64,000 nucleotides of DNA from Chaetoceros tenuissimus (taxonomy: Eukaryota; Bacillariophyta; Thalassiosirophyceae; Chaetocerotales; Chaetocerotaceae), in NCBI GenBank assembly GCA_021927905.1, contig BLLK01000045.1, positions 2,046,001 to 2,110,000 of the forward strand, read 5' to 3'. This document shows, one piece after another, positions 49,614 through 59,480 of this stretch (positions within the stretch are counted from its first letter, which is position 1; each line of letters opens with the position of its first letter). The notes under the pieces are model-generated. The model was not told the DNA's origin. It did no database searches and was given only the letters and a program-made list of their open reading frames with translations. A program made the translations under genes and the position numbers.

Positions 49614-49707
49614 TTTAGGAGTTGTAGTCCTTGAATTGAACTCACTAGATAGTCACCTAGTACAATACTCGTCAACAATATCCCTGCTTAGTTTGCTATT
49701 CTAAAAT

Positions 49708-50400
49708 ATGTCCAGATCCGCAATCAAGTAAGTGCATATGTGGGACGTAATCTAGGGAAACATGCGTACGAAAGCACAGCCAAATTGAATGCTTTGTCTT
49801 TGTCTTGCCTTGGAATCATTGTCTAACACATTTTCATCAATTAGAAAATGGTCTTTGGACTTGAATGTAAAGGATTCAGATGTAGGTGTACCTGAAACCA
49901 AGCTTCCATTGCCTCTAGGAATGAAGAGGGTCGCAAAGATCGAATCTCAATTAACAACATCGGCATCAAAAAGTAATTCACAATCCGAACTTTCAGCAAA
50001 AGAGAAACAAAGAGCAGCAGCAATCATCAAGAAAAAATCTAGTGCTGCCATGGGGCTTGCTACGTCACCTGCTAAATCTGTTTTGATGCAGTCGTTTATG
50101 ATGTATATGACTGGAAGCAATTTGAATATGATGAGTATATCGGTTACATCCATGTCTATCTTGAACCCACTCAAGGCTATTCTTGGTATAAATAAACAAT
50201 TTGCGAAATTTGAAGATGCATCTGGAAAAGTTGAGTTACAAATGCCAAAACTAATTTTCACGCTGCTAAATCTTGTATGGCTAGCAGTAGGATTGTACAA
50301 AATGAGCAAGATGAGATTGCTACCTACCACAAGTGCTGACTGGAGCGGAAGGATAGTTTGGAAAGAGTTGATGGAGTCTACAAGTATTCCTCCAATGTAA
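49708..50400 (+). CDS. EMC4: ER membrane protein complex subunit 4, two exons
   Basis: A 20-base first exon (49708-49727, MSRSAI plus two bases) splices by GTAAGT/AATTAG to 49845-50400, giving 191 residues that read MSRSAIKKWSLDLNVKD. EMC4 features: two or three membrane segments (MQSFMMYMTGSNLNMMSISVTSM, and LIFTLLNLVWLAVGLYKMSKM), MYMTG and the ending GLYKMSKMRLLPTTSADW, matching the family's YK...GLLPT..SDW. It is part of the EMC insertase that places tail-anchored and multi-pass proteins in the ER. The start codon lies only 94 bp from the transposon end, so the promoter may now be partly transposon DNA. Confidence 0.88.
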
Positions 50401-50856
50401 TTTTTAATATCAGCAGTTTTCCCTTCTACTTATATATCAACATTTAAGGGGTGGATTCTTTTGACAACATGAAATCTGCTCCTCGCATTGCAATAAAAGA
50501 TGGATGTACCTACTCTAGTACTCGTAAGCATCCTGAAGAAAACCTTCCTTCACGGTATAAATCATTTCTATCAAATCTCAGCACTAGTACAACTATGCTG
50601 AATTGGCATCTATTTCTTCCAACAATGTATACGTATATCACGAAATGCGATGATGCTCTAATTCTTTCTTCTTTCTCAAGATCACTACTACATAATTCAA
50701 ATTTAGTAAATTGTCAAAGACATACAAATAAAAATTTTCTTATTTCATACGTGTTTATTTTATGGTATCCTTAGTCCTTGAACAGGAAAGCTAATATCCT
50801 TCTTGCTTGCTTCTCTACGTTCCTCCATGGCAATTCATTTTATTTATCCATATCGC
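50401..50856. other. Intergenic, convergent 3' ends
   Basis: 456 bp between the stops of EMC4 and the small minus-strand gene. A 107-codon open frame (50451-50774) shows no protein-like features. Nothing else seen. Confidence 0.4.
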
Positions 50857-51093
50857 TTACCGAGTATGAACGAATTTTTCTTTAAGGCCTTTTAAATCGT
50901 CAACATTGATATGAGAGCTCTGTGGATTCAGATGTGATTGAGATACCTCTCCCTTTGTATCTTTACCTTTTGGAGGGCTAGTATTCGGTTCTGAGTCTTG
51001 ACCTGAAGTATAGACAGGTCCTTCTCTCTCGTGTACATATTTTACACGAAGCTCTTCCAAGTTGTCTTTGGTGAAATCAGTTTGTGTATCCAT
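50857..51093 (-). CDS. Small unknown protein with a duplicated helical motif
   Basis: 78 residues, single exon. Two related 13-residue motifs sit near the ends: NLEELRVKYVHER (11-23) and DLKGLKEKFVHTR (66-78), joined by a polar Ser/Pro/Gly-rich linker. The pattern (D/N)L-x2-L-x2-K-(Y/F)-V-H-x-R suggests two short amphipathic helices that could bind the same partner twice. No known family recognised and no signal peptide or membrane segment. The internal repeat is the main reason to call it a gene. Confidence 0.5.
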   Translation of the reverse strand: MDTQTDFTKDNLEELRVKYVHEREGPVYTSGQDSEPNTSPPKGKDTKGEVSQSHLNPQSSHINVDDLKGLKEKFVHTR

Positions 51094-51715
51094 TTTCCAA
51101 TCTAATTTGAAATGGTATTGTCTATTTTGATATGGAATCTTTTCTATTGTGTGTTATGAATGTTATGGTGCTATATCACTATTTAGCGCTTCTTGCCATC
51201 GATGAGAACACTATCATTTTCTGTTCTTTGAACCCGAAGCCCGCCCAAGCTTGACACCACGCATGTTTATGGTGCGTAGTATGTACTTACTCGTTTTTGT
51301 GGAGAAGGAACATTTTAGGAGGATATGTTTTCTACTTCAATAAATTCTACCTTTAGCCTACTTTCCATTCTCATAGTTTATAGGTTTACAAAAATTGATT
51401 TGAAATATTGGATATGTTATCTCATTTACTTTGGTGTCTTGCCAAATTCTGATCCAATGATCACAATGATGTCATTTTTAAAAGGCCTAAAGACAGTCAA
51501 TCCATGTTTGTCAACATCACATCTTCCTCACTGCATCATCGATGAAGATGAACGTGAACGCGTTGAAGCGTGTGTTACAAAAAAGAACATTCTTAAAAAA
51601 ATATTGAATATATCAAGCTCCAAATAGTATCTTTAGTTATTGAATTTGACAGTGGAAACATAGATGGATTAGCTTTCGTGAATTATTGATGAAACCAACT
51701 GAATGAAACAGAAGT
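51094..51715. other. Intergenic region, with one doubtful small ORF
   Basis: 622 bp between divergent genes. A 100-codon ATG frame (51325-51627) ends 88 bp before the RING gene; it starts with a hydrophobic stretch (STFSLLSILIVYRF) and has a charged C-terminus (DEDERERVEACVTKKNILKKIL). It may be a small membrane protein, an upstream ORF or noise. Confidence 0.35.
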
Positions 51716-53959
51716 ATGGGTGAAATTACAGATGAAAGCACATTTATAAAGCCAGAAATCCAAGAAGCACTGAGGGTACTTGCAAATGACTACGATTTAC
51801 CTGGCCCATTCACGGTCCTGCAAGGAATTCCTGGGGACGGTATGGCTAATACAATAAGTACTCGACCAGAGGTCTATATGGATAGTTTGCAAGAGATTGA
51901 TGAAGATGATGAATTAAGTATTGATCCATCCCAAGTCGATGACGAGGGACTCAGTGATGGTTCTAGTTTAGATCATAACGAAGAGAAAAGGGATGGTAAT
52001 AGTTTAACTGAGTCGACTCGGCAAAAAGAACAAGGTTCACCACTGTCTTCACCTTTATCTCCTGTACTTCCACCACAGTGTAGAGAACAAGGAACAGAGA
52101 AAAAATCATGTCTATCACCTCGACGAGAGAACCAGCCAGCAATTGGCTTACATCTCCCGTTGCCTCCAGGTGTATTCAATTCTAGTTCCCTTCCACCAAT
52201 TGGAATGAGATTGGCACCGCCGGCATCATTGATGGACCAAAAGAAAAGTAGTAACACTATTGAAACAGAAAATAGTACCAATGAAGGACAATGTTCCTCT
52301 TCATCTGACGATTCAGAAGGTGATTCTGAAAATTCGCGAAAAGATGTTTCATCTAGGTATGATTCTTTGTCGACTGAAAACAAGAAAGCTATTAAGGAGT
52401 GGAATCAAAGACGTATACAGGAGGAAAACGAAAAATTAACCGAAACGATAATGCACAACACTTCAGCTCGTCCAACTTCGCGATGTTCAGTTTATAGAAA
52501 CCAATGGTGGAAAAGTAAAAGGCATTATTTGCGAGTATTTGACTCCATTCCAGAGTTTCAATCAAAACAAGTAAATGGCGGAAGCCAAGATACTGAGTAC
52601 AGAGTGAAACATGGCAAAGTAATTAGTGACATAGCTCCTGGCAGCACTATTATGGCGACGGATGAAATCAGGGTCCAGACTCCTGAAATGAATGCAAAAG
52701 AAGTGAAAAAAGGAAATTTGTCTCAAGGTGTGATCGTCGTCTTGAGGATAGAATCACCTGTTGCTGGATATATTGTCAAGAGTGTGGATGGGTACCCTTT
52801 TATTGCGCCAGGTTTACCATCGTGTTACATCGAACCAGACATATGGATGTGGAAAGTCACATGTTTAAATGGGGCTTATGTTAGACAAGGACTCGAGCTT
52901 ACAAGTGTTCGTTTGGCAGTGATTCCATTTGGAAGTATAGTACGTGTCCGAAGAAAGACTATCAATGAGATGGGATTGACCAGGCTTCAAGTAGAGGCTT
53001 TTATAGATCAAAGTTCTGATGGATCAGGTTCTGATGGAAAGATGAATACCCTTTCAAATGCCTTACGATCAATGACTCTCAAAATGAGTCCTTATCGAGC
53101 CGTTGAATCAAAGTTTAGAATGACAAAAATTGTTGGATGGATATCTGAAGCTTTGAATCCTTTGAGTGGACAATCGGGTCCAATTGTCCAGCCTATAGAT
53201 GCACCTATTCCTTTTAATGTTCGTGTATCACTATCGAATGGTGCTGTTATCCGAAGAGGCATTGAATTATCATCAAATCAAATTGGCCATGCACCTAGAG
53301 ATAGTATATTGACGGTTGTTGGACAGGCGTTTTCTCAGAATCCAACAGATCGATGCTTACAAAGGTTGAAATTAGCCGGTGGCGGCGGCTGGGTCTCTTT
53401 GACATTGAACCGCCCCCCTCCTGCAGACAATATCAACGTTATCGAACAGATTGGCTTTGACAGTGCCTTCAATCCCGAAGAAGCAGGTATCTTTCATATA
53501 GAAAAGGAATTATTGGTTATCCATGAATATAATATGCACATTACTTCGCCTAATGAAGAAGAGAGACAAACTCTCACAAACGTTCGAAGGTCTCTGAGAA
53601 GGATGGGGTCTTGCGTGTCGTCGATCCATGATGATGACGAAAATGAAAGTCCAATGGATGATATGGCTGTCAATGAGAAGGTTAATTCTTATCAAAGTGT
53701 TCCGACCCTCTATCGCAGCGGAGTTGGTGATGCAGGTATATCATCTTCTCAAGTGTCTTTAAATTGTGGCAGTAAAAATCAGATGGACGAGCCCTGCTTA
53801 ATTTGCCTTTGTAACTCTAGGACTGCTACTATTGTGCATGGTGAAACAGGCCACATCGCATGCTGTCTCACATGTGCTAGACTTTTGAAGGGCAGAGGAG
53901 ACAAATGCCCAGTATGTCGATTGCCAATTGATTTAGTTATTCAACAATTTTGGGCCTAA
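51716..53959 (+). CDS. MDM2-type RING E3 ligase candidate with SH3b-like repeats
   Basis: Single exon, 747 residues. The last 54 residues (694-747) form a RING with the MDM2/MDMX spacing: CLIC...IVHGETGHIACCLTC...KCPVCRLPI, followed by a short hydrophobic tail LVIQQFWA in the place where MDM2 has its E2-activating aromatic tail. Two related segments in the middle, LNGAYVRQGLELTSVRLAVI (about 383-402) and SNGAVIRRGIELSSNQIGHA (about 504-523), each followed by a short strand-rich stretch, look like SH3b-type modules. The N-terminal 250 residues are acidic, Ser-rich and disordered. No p53-binding domain is present, so it is not an MDM2 orthologue; only the RING type is shared. Likely a ubiquitin ligase. 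Confidence 0.85.
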   Translation: MGEITDESTFIKPEIQEALRVLANDYDLPGPFTVLQGIPGDGMANTISTRPEVYMDSLQEIDEDDELSIDPSQVDDEGLSDGSSLDHNEEKRDGNSLTESTRQKEQGSPLSSPLSPVLPPQCREQGTEKKSCLSPRRENQPAIGLHLPLPPGVFNSSSLPPIGMRLAPPASLMDQKKSSNTIETENSTNEGQCSSSSDDSEGDSENSRKDVSSRYDSLSTENKKAIKEWNQRRIQEENEKLTETIMHNTSARPTSRCSVYRNQWWKSKRHYLRVFDSIPEFQSKQVNGGSQDTEYRVKHGKVISDIAPGSTIMATDEIRVQTPEMNAKEVKKGNLSQGVIVVLRIESPVAGYIVKSVDGYPFIAPGLPSCYIEPDIWMWKVTCLNGAYVRQGLELTSVRLAVIPFGSIVRVRRKTINEMGLTRLQVEAFIDQSSDGSGSDGKMNTLSNALRSMTLKMSPYRAVESKFRMTKIVGWISEALNPLSGQSGPIVQPIDAPIPFNVRVSLSNGAVIRRGIELSSNQIGHAPRDSILTVVGQAFSQNPTDRCLQRLKLAGGGGWVSLTLNRPPPADNINVIEQIGFDSAFNPEEAGIFHIEKELLVIHEYNMHITSPNEEERQTLTNVRRSLRRMGSCVSSIHDDDENESPMDDMAVNEKVNSYQSVPTLYRSGVGDAGISSSQVSLNCGSKNQMDEPCLICLCNSRTATIVHGETGHIACCLTCARLLKGRGDKCPVCRLPIDLVIQQFWA

Positions 53960-54381
53960 CAGGTCTACCAGGGCTATTCATACATCAAGATAGTTGAGCC
54001 TCTATTCTCATATAATTTCAGTGTTGTTCTAAAAGTTTAAATCAGAAATAATTTAGTCATTTCTGTCTTTGAAAAAGGTATGCCCGATGTATGACCGCTA
54101 TCGTTTATTCTACATTTTCATTTAGATGGTCAGAATGGCATAATTTTAAAATTTAACTTCTACACGCATCACAAGGGAAACAATTTCAAGGCATTTAATA
54201 ATTTTGAATCTATAATCATTCATATAATACATTGTCTCTCTCGTGAGCTAGGGCACCACAGCATAGTCTTCTAACCAGACCAGCGTCTTATCATTTGAAG
54301 AAGAATCGACAAATCAATTGCTCCTGGTCAAAGTCAATTCATTATCAAAATCATGATATCGCACACATACCCCCATCTATT
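53960..54381. other. Intergenic, convergent 3' ends
   Basis: 422 bp, AT-rich; no gene or notable structure seen. Confidence 0.4.
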
Positions 54382-54923
54382 TTACGATTTTGTAGATTGT
54401 ATACATGCCTTCCATATACCATTCCTAACTTCATCTTGTTCCGCATAAGAGTAAAGTACATCCCTGAAAGCACTCAAATCTCCAATACTATCATACGACA
54501 CACCCGCTTGCTTCAATACTTCGTATACTTCTTTCATCAATCGCTTTTGCGAGGAGACAATGATTATTATGGGTATAGTGAGACTTCCTGAAGTGCAAGG
54601 TTGTGCGTGATTGAAAAATGAGGATATGCATTCATACTAACCTTTTGTCTTTCTGATTCTAACTTTGTCAAAGCAACAATAGCACCATCGTAATTATCAC
54701 TCTGCAAGTAACCTAAAATGGACCCACTTACTCCACCAAGCAGCCCTCCAATTGGTCCCAACACGAAAGACCCCGCAAAAGCTCCAGTTGCAGCATATAG
54801 AGATTGTTTCAATGAATTTTTGGCTGTTTCTCTCATGTTATGTGATTCTGATAGGAATTTCATCAATTCAGAATAATGAGCATCATCTGCATAGTTATTG
54901 AAGTCTCTAGTATCTAACGTCAT
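54382..54923 (-). CDS. C19orf12-like small membrane protein, two exons
   Basis: Exons 54923-54642 and 54543-54382 (GTTAGT/AAAAG) give 147 residues. A glycine-rich hydrophobic hairpin (AATGAFAGSFVLGPIGGLLGGVSGSILGYL, about 45-74) is followed by helices ending in a conserved-looking C-terminus (RLMKEVYEVLKQAGVSYDSI, then WKACIQSTKS). This is the pattern of the C19orf12 family, proteins of mitochondria, ER contact sites and lipid droplets; the human gene is mutated in a brain iron-accumulation disease. Biochemical activity is not known for the family. The exon-1 frame runs on past the donor and would wrongly end as a 118-residue protein. Confidence 0.75.
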
Positions 54924-55353
54924 TCTCTATTTCAACCTTTGAGCTTGGTAAGTTTTTCTGCACCTTTTGATAGTTTAATCTGGTATATAATATAATTTTA
55001 TGAAGTACGGTAAGATTCAACTGATGAGGTTGTTTACATAGTTCTTTCGTAAGGTAGTTAAGGTAGAAGGTACCTACGGTAGTTTCGATGTTGTTCCGAC
55101 GTTCCTCCCTCCTCCCTCCTCTCATTCATTCGTCTATGTGACAATCCAGTGAGTGTCAATTTTCAAAAAATACAGGGGGTCCGACGAGAATGGAGAAAAA
55201 GTAGGATAAAAAGTTTACAAGTTCCCCATTATTTGTCCATCATCTCTTTTACCACAACAACTTCAACTCCCTTATCTTACCTTATGATTGGTACTCAAGA
55301 AAACCACTTTGATTCCAGACATTTATGAAAAGTAGAAGTAAGATAGTCAGAAC
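54924..55353. other. Divergent intergenic region
   Basis: 430 bp between opposite start codons. A short pyrimidine-rich repeat (CCTCCCTCCTCCCTCCTCTC, about 55104-55124) is the only feature noticed. Confidence 0.4.
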
Positions 55354-55887
55354 ATGAATAAAGGAAATCTAAGGGAATCAGAAGATTTGTCTGAGAAGCC
55401 TCATTCATCAAGAAAAGATGATGAAAGAGACAGACAAGATTCAGATAACGATAGCCGATCTTCTCGAAAACATAGGAGTCGTTCTCGACATAGATCATCA
55501 TCTTCATCTCGTAGAAAAAAGCGTCATCGTAGGTCAAGGTCTCAGAGTGAGGACAGCTATAGTAGTAGTAGTGATGATAGTGATTCAGATAGTTACAGCT
55601 CAAGTAGTTCAGATGAAAGAAAGAGAAGGAAAAGAAAACACAAACATAAGCACAAGAAACGAAGACATCGCAGTAAAAGTACAAAGAAAGATAAACGTCG
55701 AAAGGAAAAAAAGAAAAGAAAAAAGAGTTCCAAGAATGATTCTTCATCATCGGAAGAAGAGAAAAATGTAAGAAGGAGTGTCATCTCTGGTAAAAAGATC
55801 AAAATGCATATTGAAAAGACTGAAGAGGATTTGATGAGAGAAAAGCAACGAAAAGAACTACTCAAATTCATGAATTCGTCTTTATAG
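55354..55887 (+). CDS. Arg/Ser- and Lys-rich nuclear protein
   Basis: Single exon, 177 residues. Residues 20-125 are RS/SR and KKRK/HKHKHKK low-complexity repeats typical of splicing-speckle proteins. The last 35 residues look like a conserved short helix (KKIKMHIEKTEEDLMREKQRKELLKFMNSSL), the sort of tail found in several small RS proteins of the spliceosome. The family cannot be named by eye. Composition strongly suggests nuclear RNA processing. Confidence 0.7.
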   Translation: MNKGNLRESEDLSEKPHSSRKDDERDRQDSDNDSRSSRKHRSRSRHRSSSSSRRKKRHRRSRSQSEDSYSSSSDDSDSDSYSSSSSDERKRRKRKHKHKHKKRRHRSKSTKKDKRRKEKKKRKKSSKNDSSSSEEEKNVRRSVISGKKIKMHIEKTEEDLMREKQRKELLKFMNSSL

Positions 55888-55925
55888 ATTAGAATTCTTG
55901 AATCACTTTTTGATATTCTAAAAAA

Positions 55926-57290
55926 CTAAGGTCTATAATATTTGGTTGTATTCCATTGTCTATCCATCACTTCCGCAAGATATGCATGATCACCAACTTC
56001 CAGATCCATATTTTCCACAAGTTCTGTCGCAAACATTGTACCAGGTGTTTTTGGAACAGCTGGAAAGGATCGCTTGACATAGTCGTCTGATGGATCAAGT
56101 TCTTTTAAAAGAACCTCAGGACTCTTGTACATTTGTATTTTTTCTTGCAATTGTTGCTTTTTCTCAATCTTGTTAATTTTTTCCTTCAAAATTGAGTTCT
56201 CTCTATGGATTTGGTCTGATCTTGCATAGTTACGATGTAGAGCGTCAACCATTGCGTCGGCTTGTTTACTCATTGTTTCGATACTATCGTCTAGTCTATC
56301 TTCTGCATCTAAGTGAAAACGTGCCCTTCGTTGACGTGATCTTTCTTGTAGTTTTGCAAAATCAGATGTCAAATCCTCTATTTCTTTCTTCATATCATAT
56401 ATGGTGGACTTCCCTGAAGATGGTATTCTAGATTTTGTTTCCGATTTACTCTTGTGAACAACCTTTACTCTCGGAGGTGATAGTGGTTTGGTTCTCTTCA
56501 CTTCTGTCTTTGGCACCCTTGAAGTGCTTCTACTCTCTGGAGAGAGCAGCGCAAATGCTGGTGAAACAATTGGTTTTGATGTAAATGTTTGGAATGGCGT
56601 TACAGTCGATAATTTAGAACTCTTGGTTTCAGATGATGCTTCTGACTGTTTGGATCCAAGTGATCGTTCTTGATATGATTTGAAATATTGATGATTCCCT
56701 GAGACTTGAGGTGTTTCAATTGATCTTTTTTCCATATTCATATCGTCCATGAGAGATCTTTGTACCTTGACCGGTTGAATATAGTCATGAGTATTGTGTT
56801 TTGAGAAACTTTTTCTCAAAGATGTGTGCGTAGCTATGGAAGAAGGGATGCCCCCTTTCTTGTCTTTTGGCCGATACTCTTCTGGGATCTCATCTGGCGA
56901 AGCAAATATTCCATCACCGAGAGAGGCTTCACTGCCACTACTATAAATCTGGGAACTTTCCACTTTTCTTCTTCTTCCATATGCAACTTGATCGTCGTCA
57001 TCTTCTGACGTTGACACATCACTGACATGAATGGAATCATCTACATTTCGTATTTTATCAAACTCATGTTCATCCAATGAACTTTCATCGTTGACATCAT
57101 GCGCAAATATTTCTTTGACTTTAAGTGTGTCATCAAAGTCATGAAGAACCTTGGAAGGAAATTCATTACTCCTGATATTCCCAGCATCTTGTGGTTTCTC
57201 ACGAACCCTTGTTTCTATAGAAGCAACCATGGACTCCACCTTCTCCATGATTTCTCGTCGATGCTGAGAAGCAGATTTTCTAGAGCTCAT
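55926..57290 (-). CDS. Unknown coiled-coil protein
   Basis: Single exon, 454 residues. The N-terminal half is acidic, Ser-rich and disordered. Residues about 295-395 form a long coiled coil (IYDMKKEIEDLTSDFAKLQE; DDSIETMSKQADAMVDALHR; ENSILKEKINKIEKKQQLQEKI). The C-terminus has a compact block, VPKTPGTMFATELVENMDLE...YLAEVMDRQW, which may be a binding site. No known family recognised; a cytoskeletal or centriolar scaffold role is only a guess. Divergent from LST8. Confidence 0.7.
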   Translation of the reverse strand: MSSRKSASQHRREIMEKVESMVASIETRVREKPQDAGNIRSNEFPSKVLHDFDDTLKVKEIFAHDVNDESSLDEHEFDKIRNVDDSIHVSDVSTSEDDDDQVAYGRRRKVESSQIYSSGSEASLGDGIFASPDEIPEEYRPKDKKGGIPSSIATHTSLRKSFSKHNTHDYIQPVKVQRSLMDDMNMEKRSIETPQVSGNHQYFKSYQERSLGSKQSEASSETKSSKLSTVTPFQTFTSKPIVSPAFALLSPESRSTSRVPKTEVKRTKPLSPPRVKVVHKSKSETKSRIPSSGKSTIYDMKKEIEDLTSDFAKLQERSRQRRARFHLDAEDRLDDSIETMSKQADAMVDALHRNYARSDQIHRENSILKEKINKIEKKQQLQEKIQMYKSPEVLLKELDPSDDYVKRSFPAVPKTPGTMFATELVENMDLEVGDHAYLAEVMDRQWNTTKYYRP

Positions 57291-57742
57291 CTTTCCTACA
57301 GTATGATGGATAGAGGAAGTCGATGAGATTGATTAATATCAAATCTCAAGTTAAAGTTATCAAGGTAGTAGCAAGTAATACGTAAGTACCAATGAATTAT
57401 TACTAAAAGAAAAAAGAACAGATTTTCTTCGTTTTTAAATCACACCATCACATTCCCATCACGGCGGCTCAAACGATCTTCTTTGATCTAGCCAGTTATT
57501 TAACTGGCTACATATTAAAAAGTATCCCTCCTTCTTGGTCTGCCCCCTTCTAGGATGTAAAATAGATCCAATAAACAACTTTAGTAGCAGATAAAAAATG
57601 AACCAAAAACCAAGCAAGAAGTGAAAGATGAAGTATCAATTTCTTCCATTCAATGAACAATCTTACATGCAAAGGGACCATATATGATTACCCTCTGTAG
57701 CGATCAATACAGCAAAAACTGGTGAGAGAAAACTGAGTGACG
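57291..57742. other. Divergent promoter region coiled-coil gene / LST8
   Basis: 452 bp. Contains a short inverted repeat, TAGCCAGTTATTTAACTGGCTA, near 57489-57510. No gene recognised. Confidence 0.45.
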
Positions 57743-58861
57743 ATGAGTGTTATTTTAGCAACGGGTTCGTATGATCATAAACTTAGACTATGGGAGGCAC
57801 CAAGGTAAGCTAATGTATACCGTTACACATATGCTAGATGCAAGTACTTGTTCAATTCCTTTTCATATTCTTCTTACAAATTTATCTCGTTGGAAAACTA
57901 TCTGTTATATTCTTTGTGTCATTGTAGTGGAGTAAATAGTAAAACACTTAGAGCAGGAGGTCCTGTCAACTGTCTCGAAATTACTCCAAATAAACAATTC
58001 ATTGCAGCTGGATGTAATCCACAGATAAAGTTATTCGAAATTAATGATAATTCAAACACAGATCCCGTGCTAACTCTCGAAGGCCATAAAGCAGCCGTAA
58101 CATCAATAGGTTTTGTCAAGGATTGTAGATATCTCTTTTCTAGTTCTGAAGATAACACTGTCAAGATATTCGAATTAAGGGGACCAAATGCATCCTTGAC
58201 ATTCGATTGTAAAGCACCAGTAAATTCTGTAGTACATCATCCTACTAGACCAGAAATTATATCAGGTGATCAAAGTGGAACAGTCAGAGTGTGGGATATA
58301 CGAACGCAGAAATGTGTAAATGAACTCACACCAGATGCATTTTCAGAGTCGTCAAATCCTGTTACTTCAGCTTTAGGCTTTGATCAAAGAGCATCTATCC
58401 AAAGTGTAGATATATCAGAAGATGGAAAGACATGTGTTGCTGCAACAAATCACTGTACAGTATTTATGTGGGATCCGACAGATAGGGAAGAATTCAAACC
58501 ATTGGCAAAATTCCAAGCTCATCCGACAGGCTCGTATCTCTTAAAAGCCAAAATATCTCCAGATTGCAGACAACTGGTCACCTGTGGTTCAGATCAATCT
58601 GCAAGAATATTTGACATCACTCGCCACGGTGAGAATTCGAGACGAGGAACGAGATTTGCCCCAAAACTAATTCAAACTCTTTCTCAACATAACAAATGGG
58701 TATGGGACTGTGTTTTTAGCGCAGATTCGAGCTATTTAGTTACTGCAAGTAGCGATCAAACTGCACGTTTATTTAATTTGAGATCTGGAGAGGTTGTGAG
58801 GCAATATATTGGTCATCAATCGTCTGTAACTTGCGTGGCATTGAATGATTCTAGTTCATAG
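57743..58861 (+). CDS. LST8: TOR complex subunit LST8 (WD40), two exons
   Basis: Exons 57743-57804 and 57928-58861 (GTAAGC/TTGTAG) give 331 residues, the family's normal size. The start [22 protein letters not shown] is diagnostic for LST8, and seven WD40 blades follow, e.g. [62 protein letters not shown] and [31 protein letters not shown]8 stabilises the TOR kinase domain in TORC1 and TORC2. The first exon codes only 20 residues, which would be lost if translation were assumed to begin in the second exon. Confidence 0.93.
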
Positions 58862-58920
58862 ATGGTATTTTCTTTCAAAAAAATCTAACTTGCACGGAAT
58901 TCAATGATTCTTTCTTAAGG
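58828..58920. repeat. Imperfect direct repeat across the LST8 stop codon
   Basis: The last codons of LST8 (AACTTGCGTGGCATTGAATG, from 58830) are echoed about 58 bp later as AACTTGCACGGAATTCAATG, so a 30-35 bp imperfect copy follows the gene. It may be a small local duplication. Confidence 0.6.
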
Positions 58921-59480
58921 TATTGTATTCTATGTAATGATAAACTAGCTTGAATACGAAATTGTATGAACATCACAATTATTTTAATTGATATAGTTGG
59001 AGATATATATTGGAAGCTATTTTCATAGTTATGGCACTTGACTAACAAACAAACACCAAAAAACTTCAAGAAGTAAAATGTAATTTTATAACCTTCAAGC
59101 TCATTGAGCTGATAGCATTCATTGCACATAACTAGAGTTTGTAGTTGTGAAATCACAGAAATATCAAAGAATATTCATATTGAATATCCAATATCGACTT
59201 CAATAAAAACCTGTCGGTCTGAATGTAATAAAAAGATCAATTACAACCCATTCAGAATACCCCTTGACAATGTCGACATGTCAACTGTCAACTCCAAAGA
59301 ATCTTTCTAAAGCGTTCTCAGTTCTCATCGCAATGATGCTCGTATGTTTGTACCATGGACTGCATTTGTTTGTGACTTGTGTTCTTGTGAAATTACAAAT
59401 CTGTCTACTCCGTTGACTCAAGAATAACATTGTTGTTTTCATTGTGACTATAGCACCATCATTATTCTAGAAGTTCCATC
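58921..59480. other. Intergenic region upstream of OAT
   Basis: About 0.56 kb, AT-rich; no gene recognised. Confidence 0.4.

Larger units (their letters stand above)
44680..49614. mobile_element. PIF/Harbinger-type DNA transposon, about 4.9 kb
   Basis: The ends are near-perfect inverted repeats: GGGTCGTTCCCAGCAACCAT on the left, and on the right the complement of the same sequence with one change (CAACAACCAT). Flanking TTA occurs on both sides (44677-44679 and 49615-49617), matching the 3-bp TTA/TWA target duplication of Harbinger elements, with a single-base uncertainty at the right border. Between the ends lie an accessory ORF on the plus strand and a DDE transposase on the minus strand, facing each other. 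Palindromic subterminal repeats sit just inside both ends. The near identity of the repeats suggests a young insertion, though the transposase carries a frame break. It has landed between two host genes, 94 bp before the EMC4 start codon. Confidence 0.88.

Noticed and set aside
50451-50774. 107-codon frame after EMC4
   Set aside because: Does not read as a structured protein and sits in an AT-rich 3' region.
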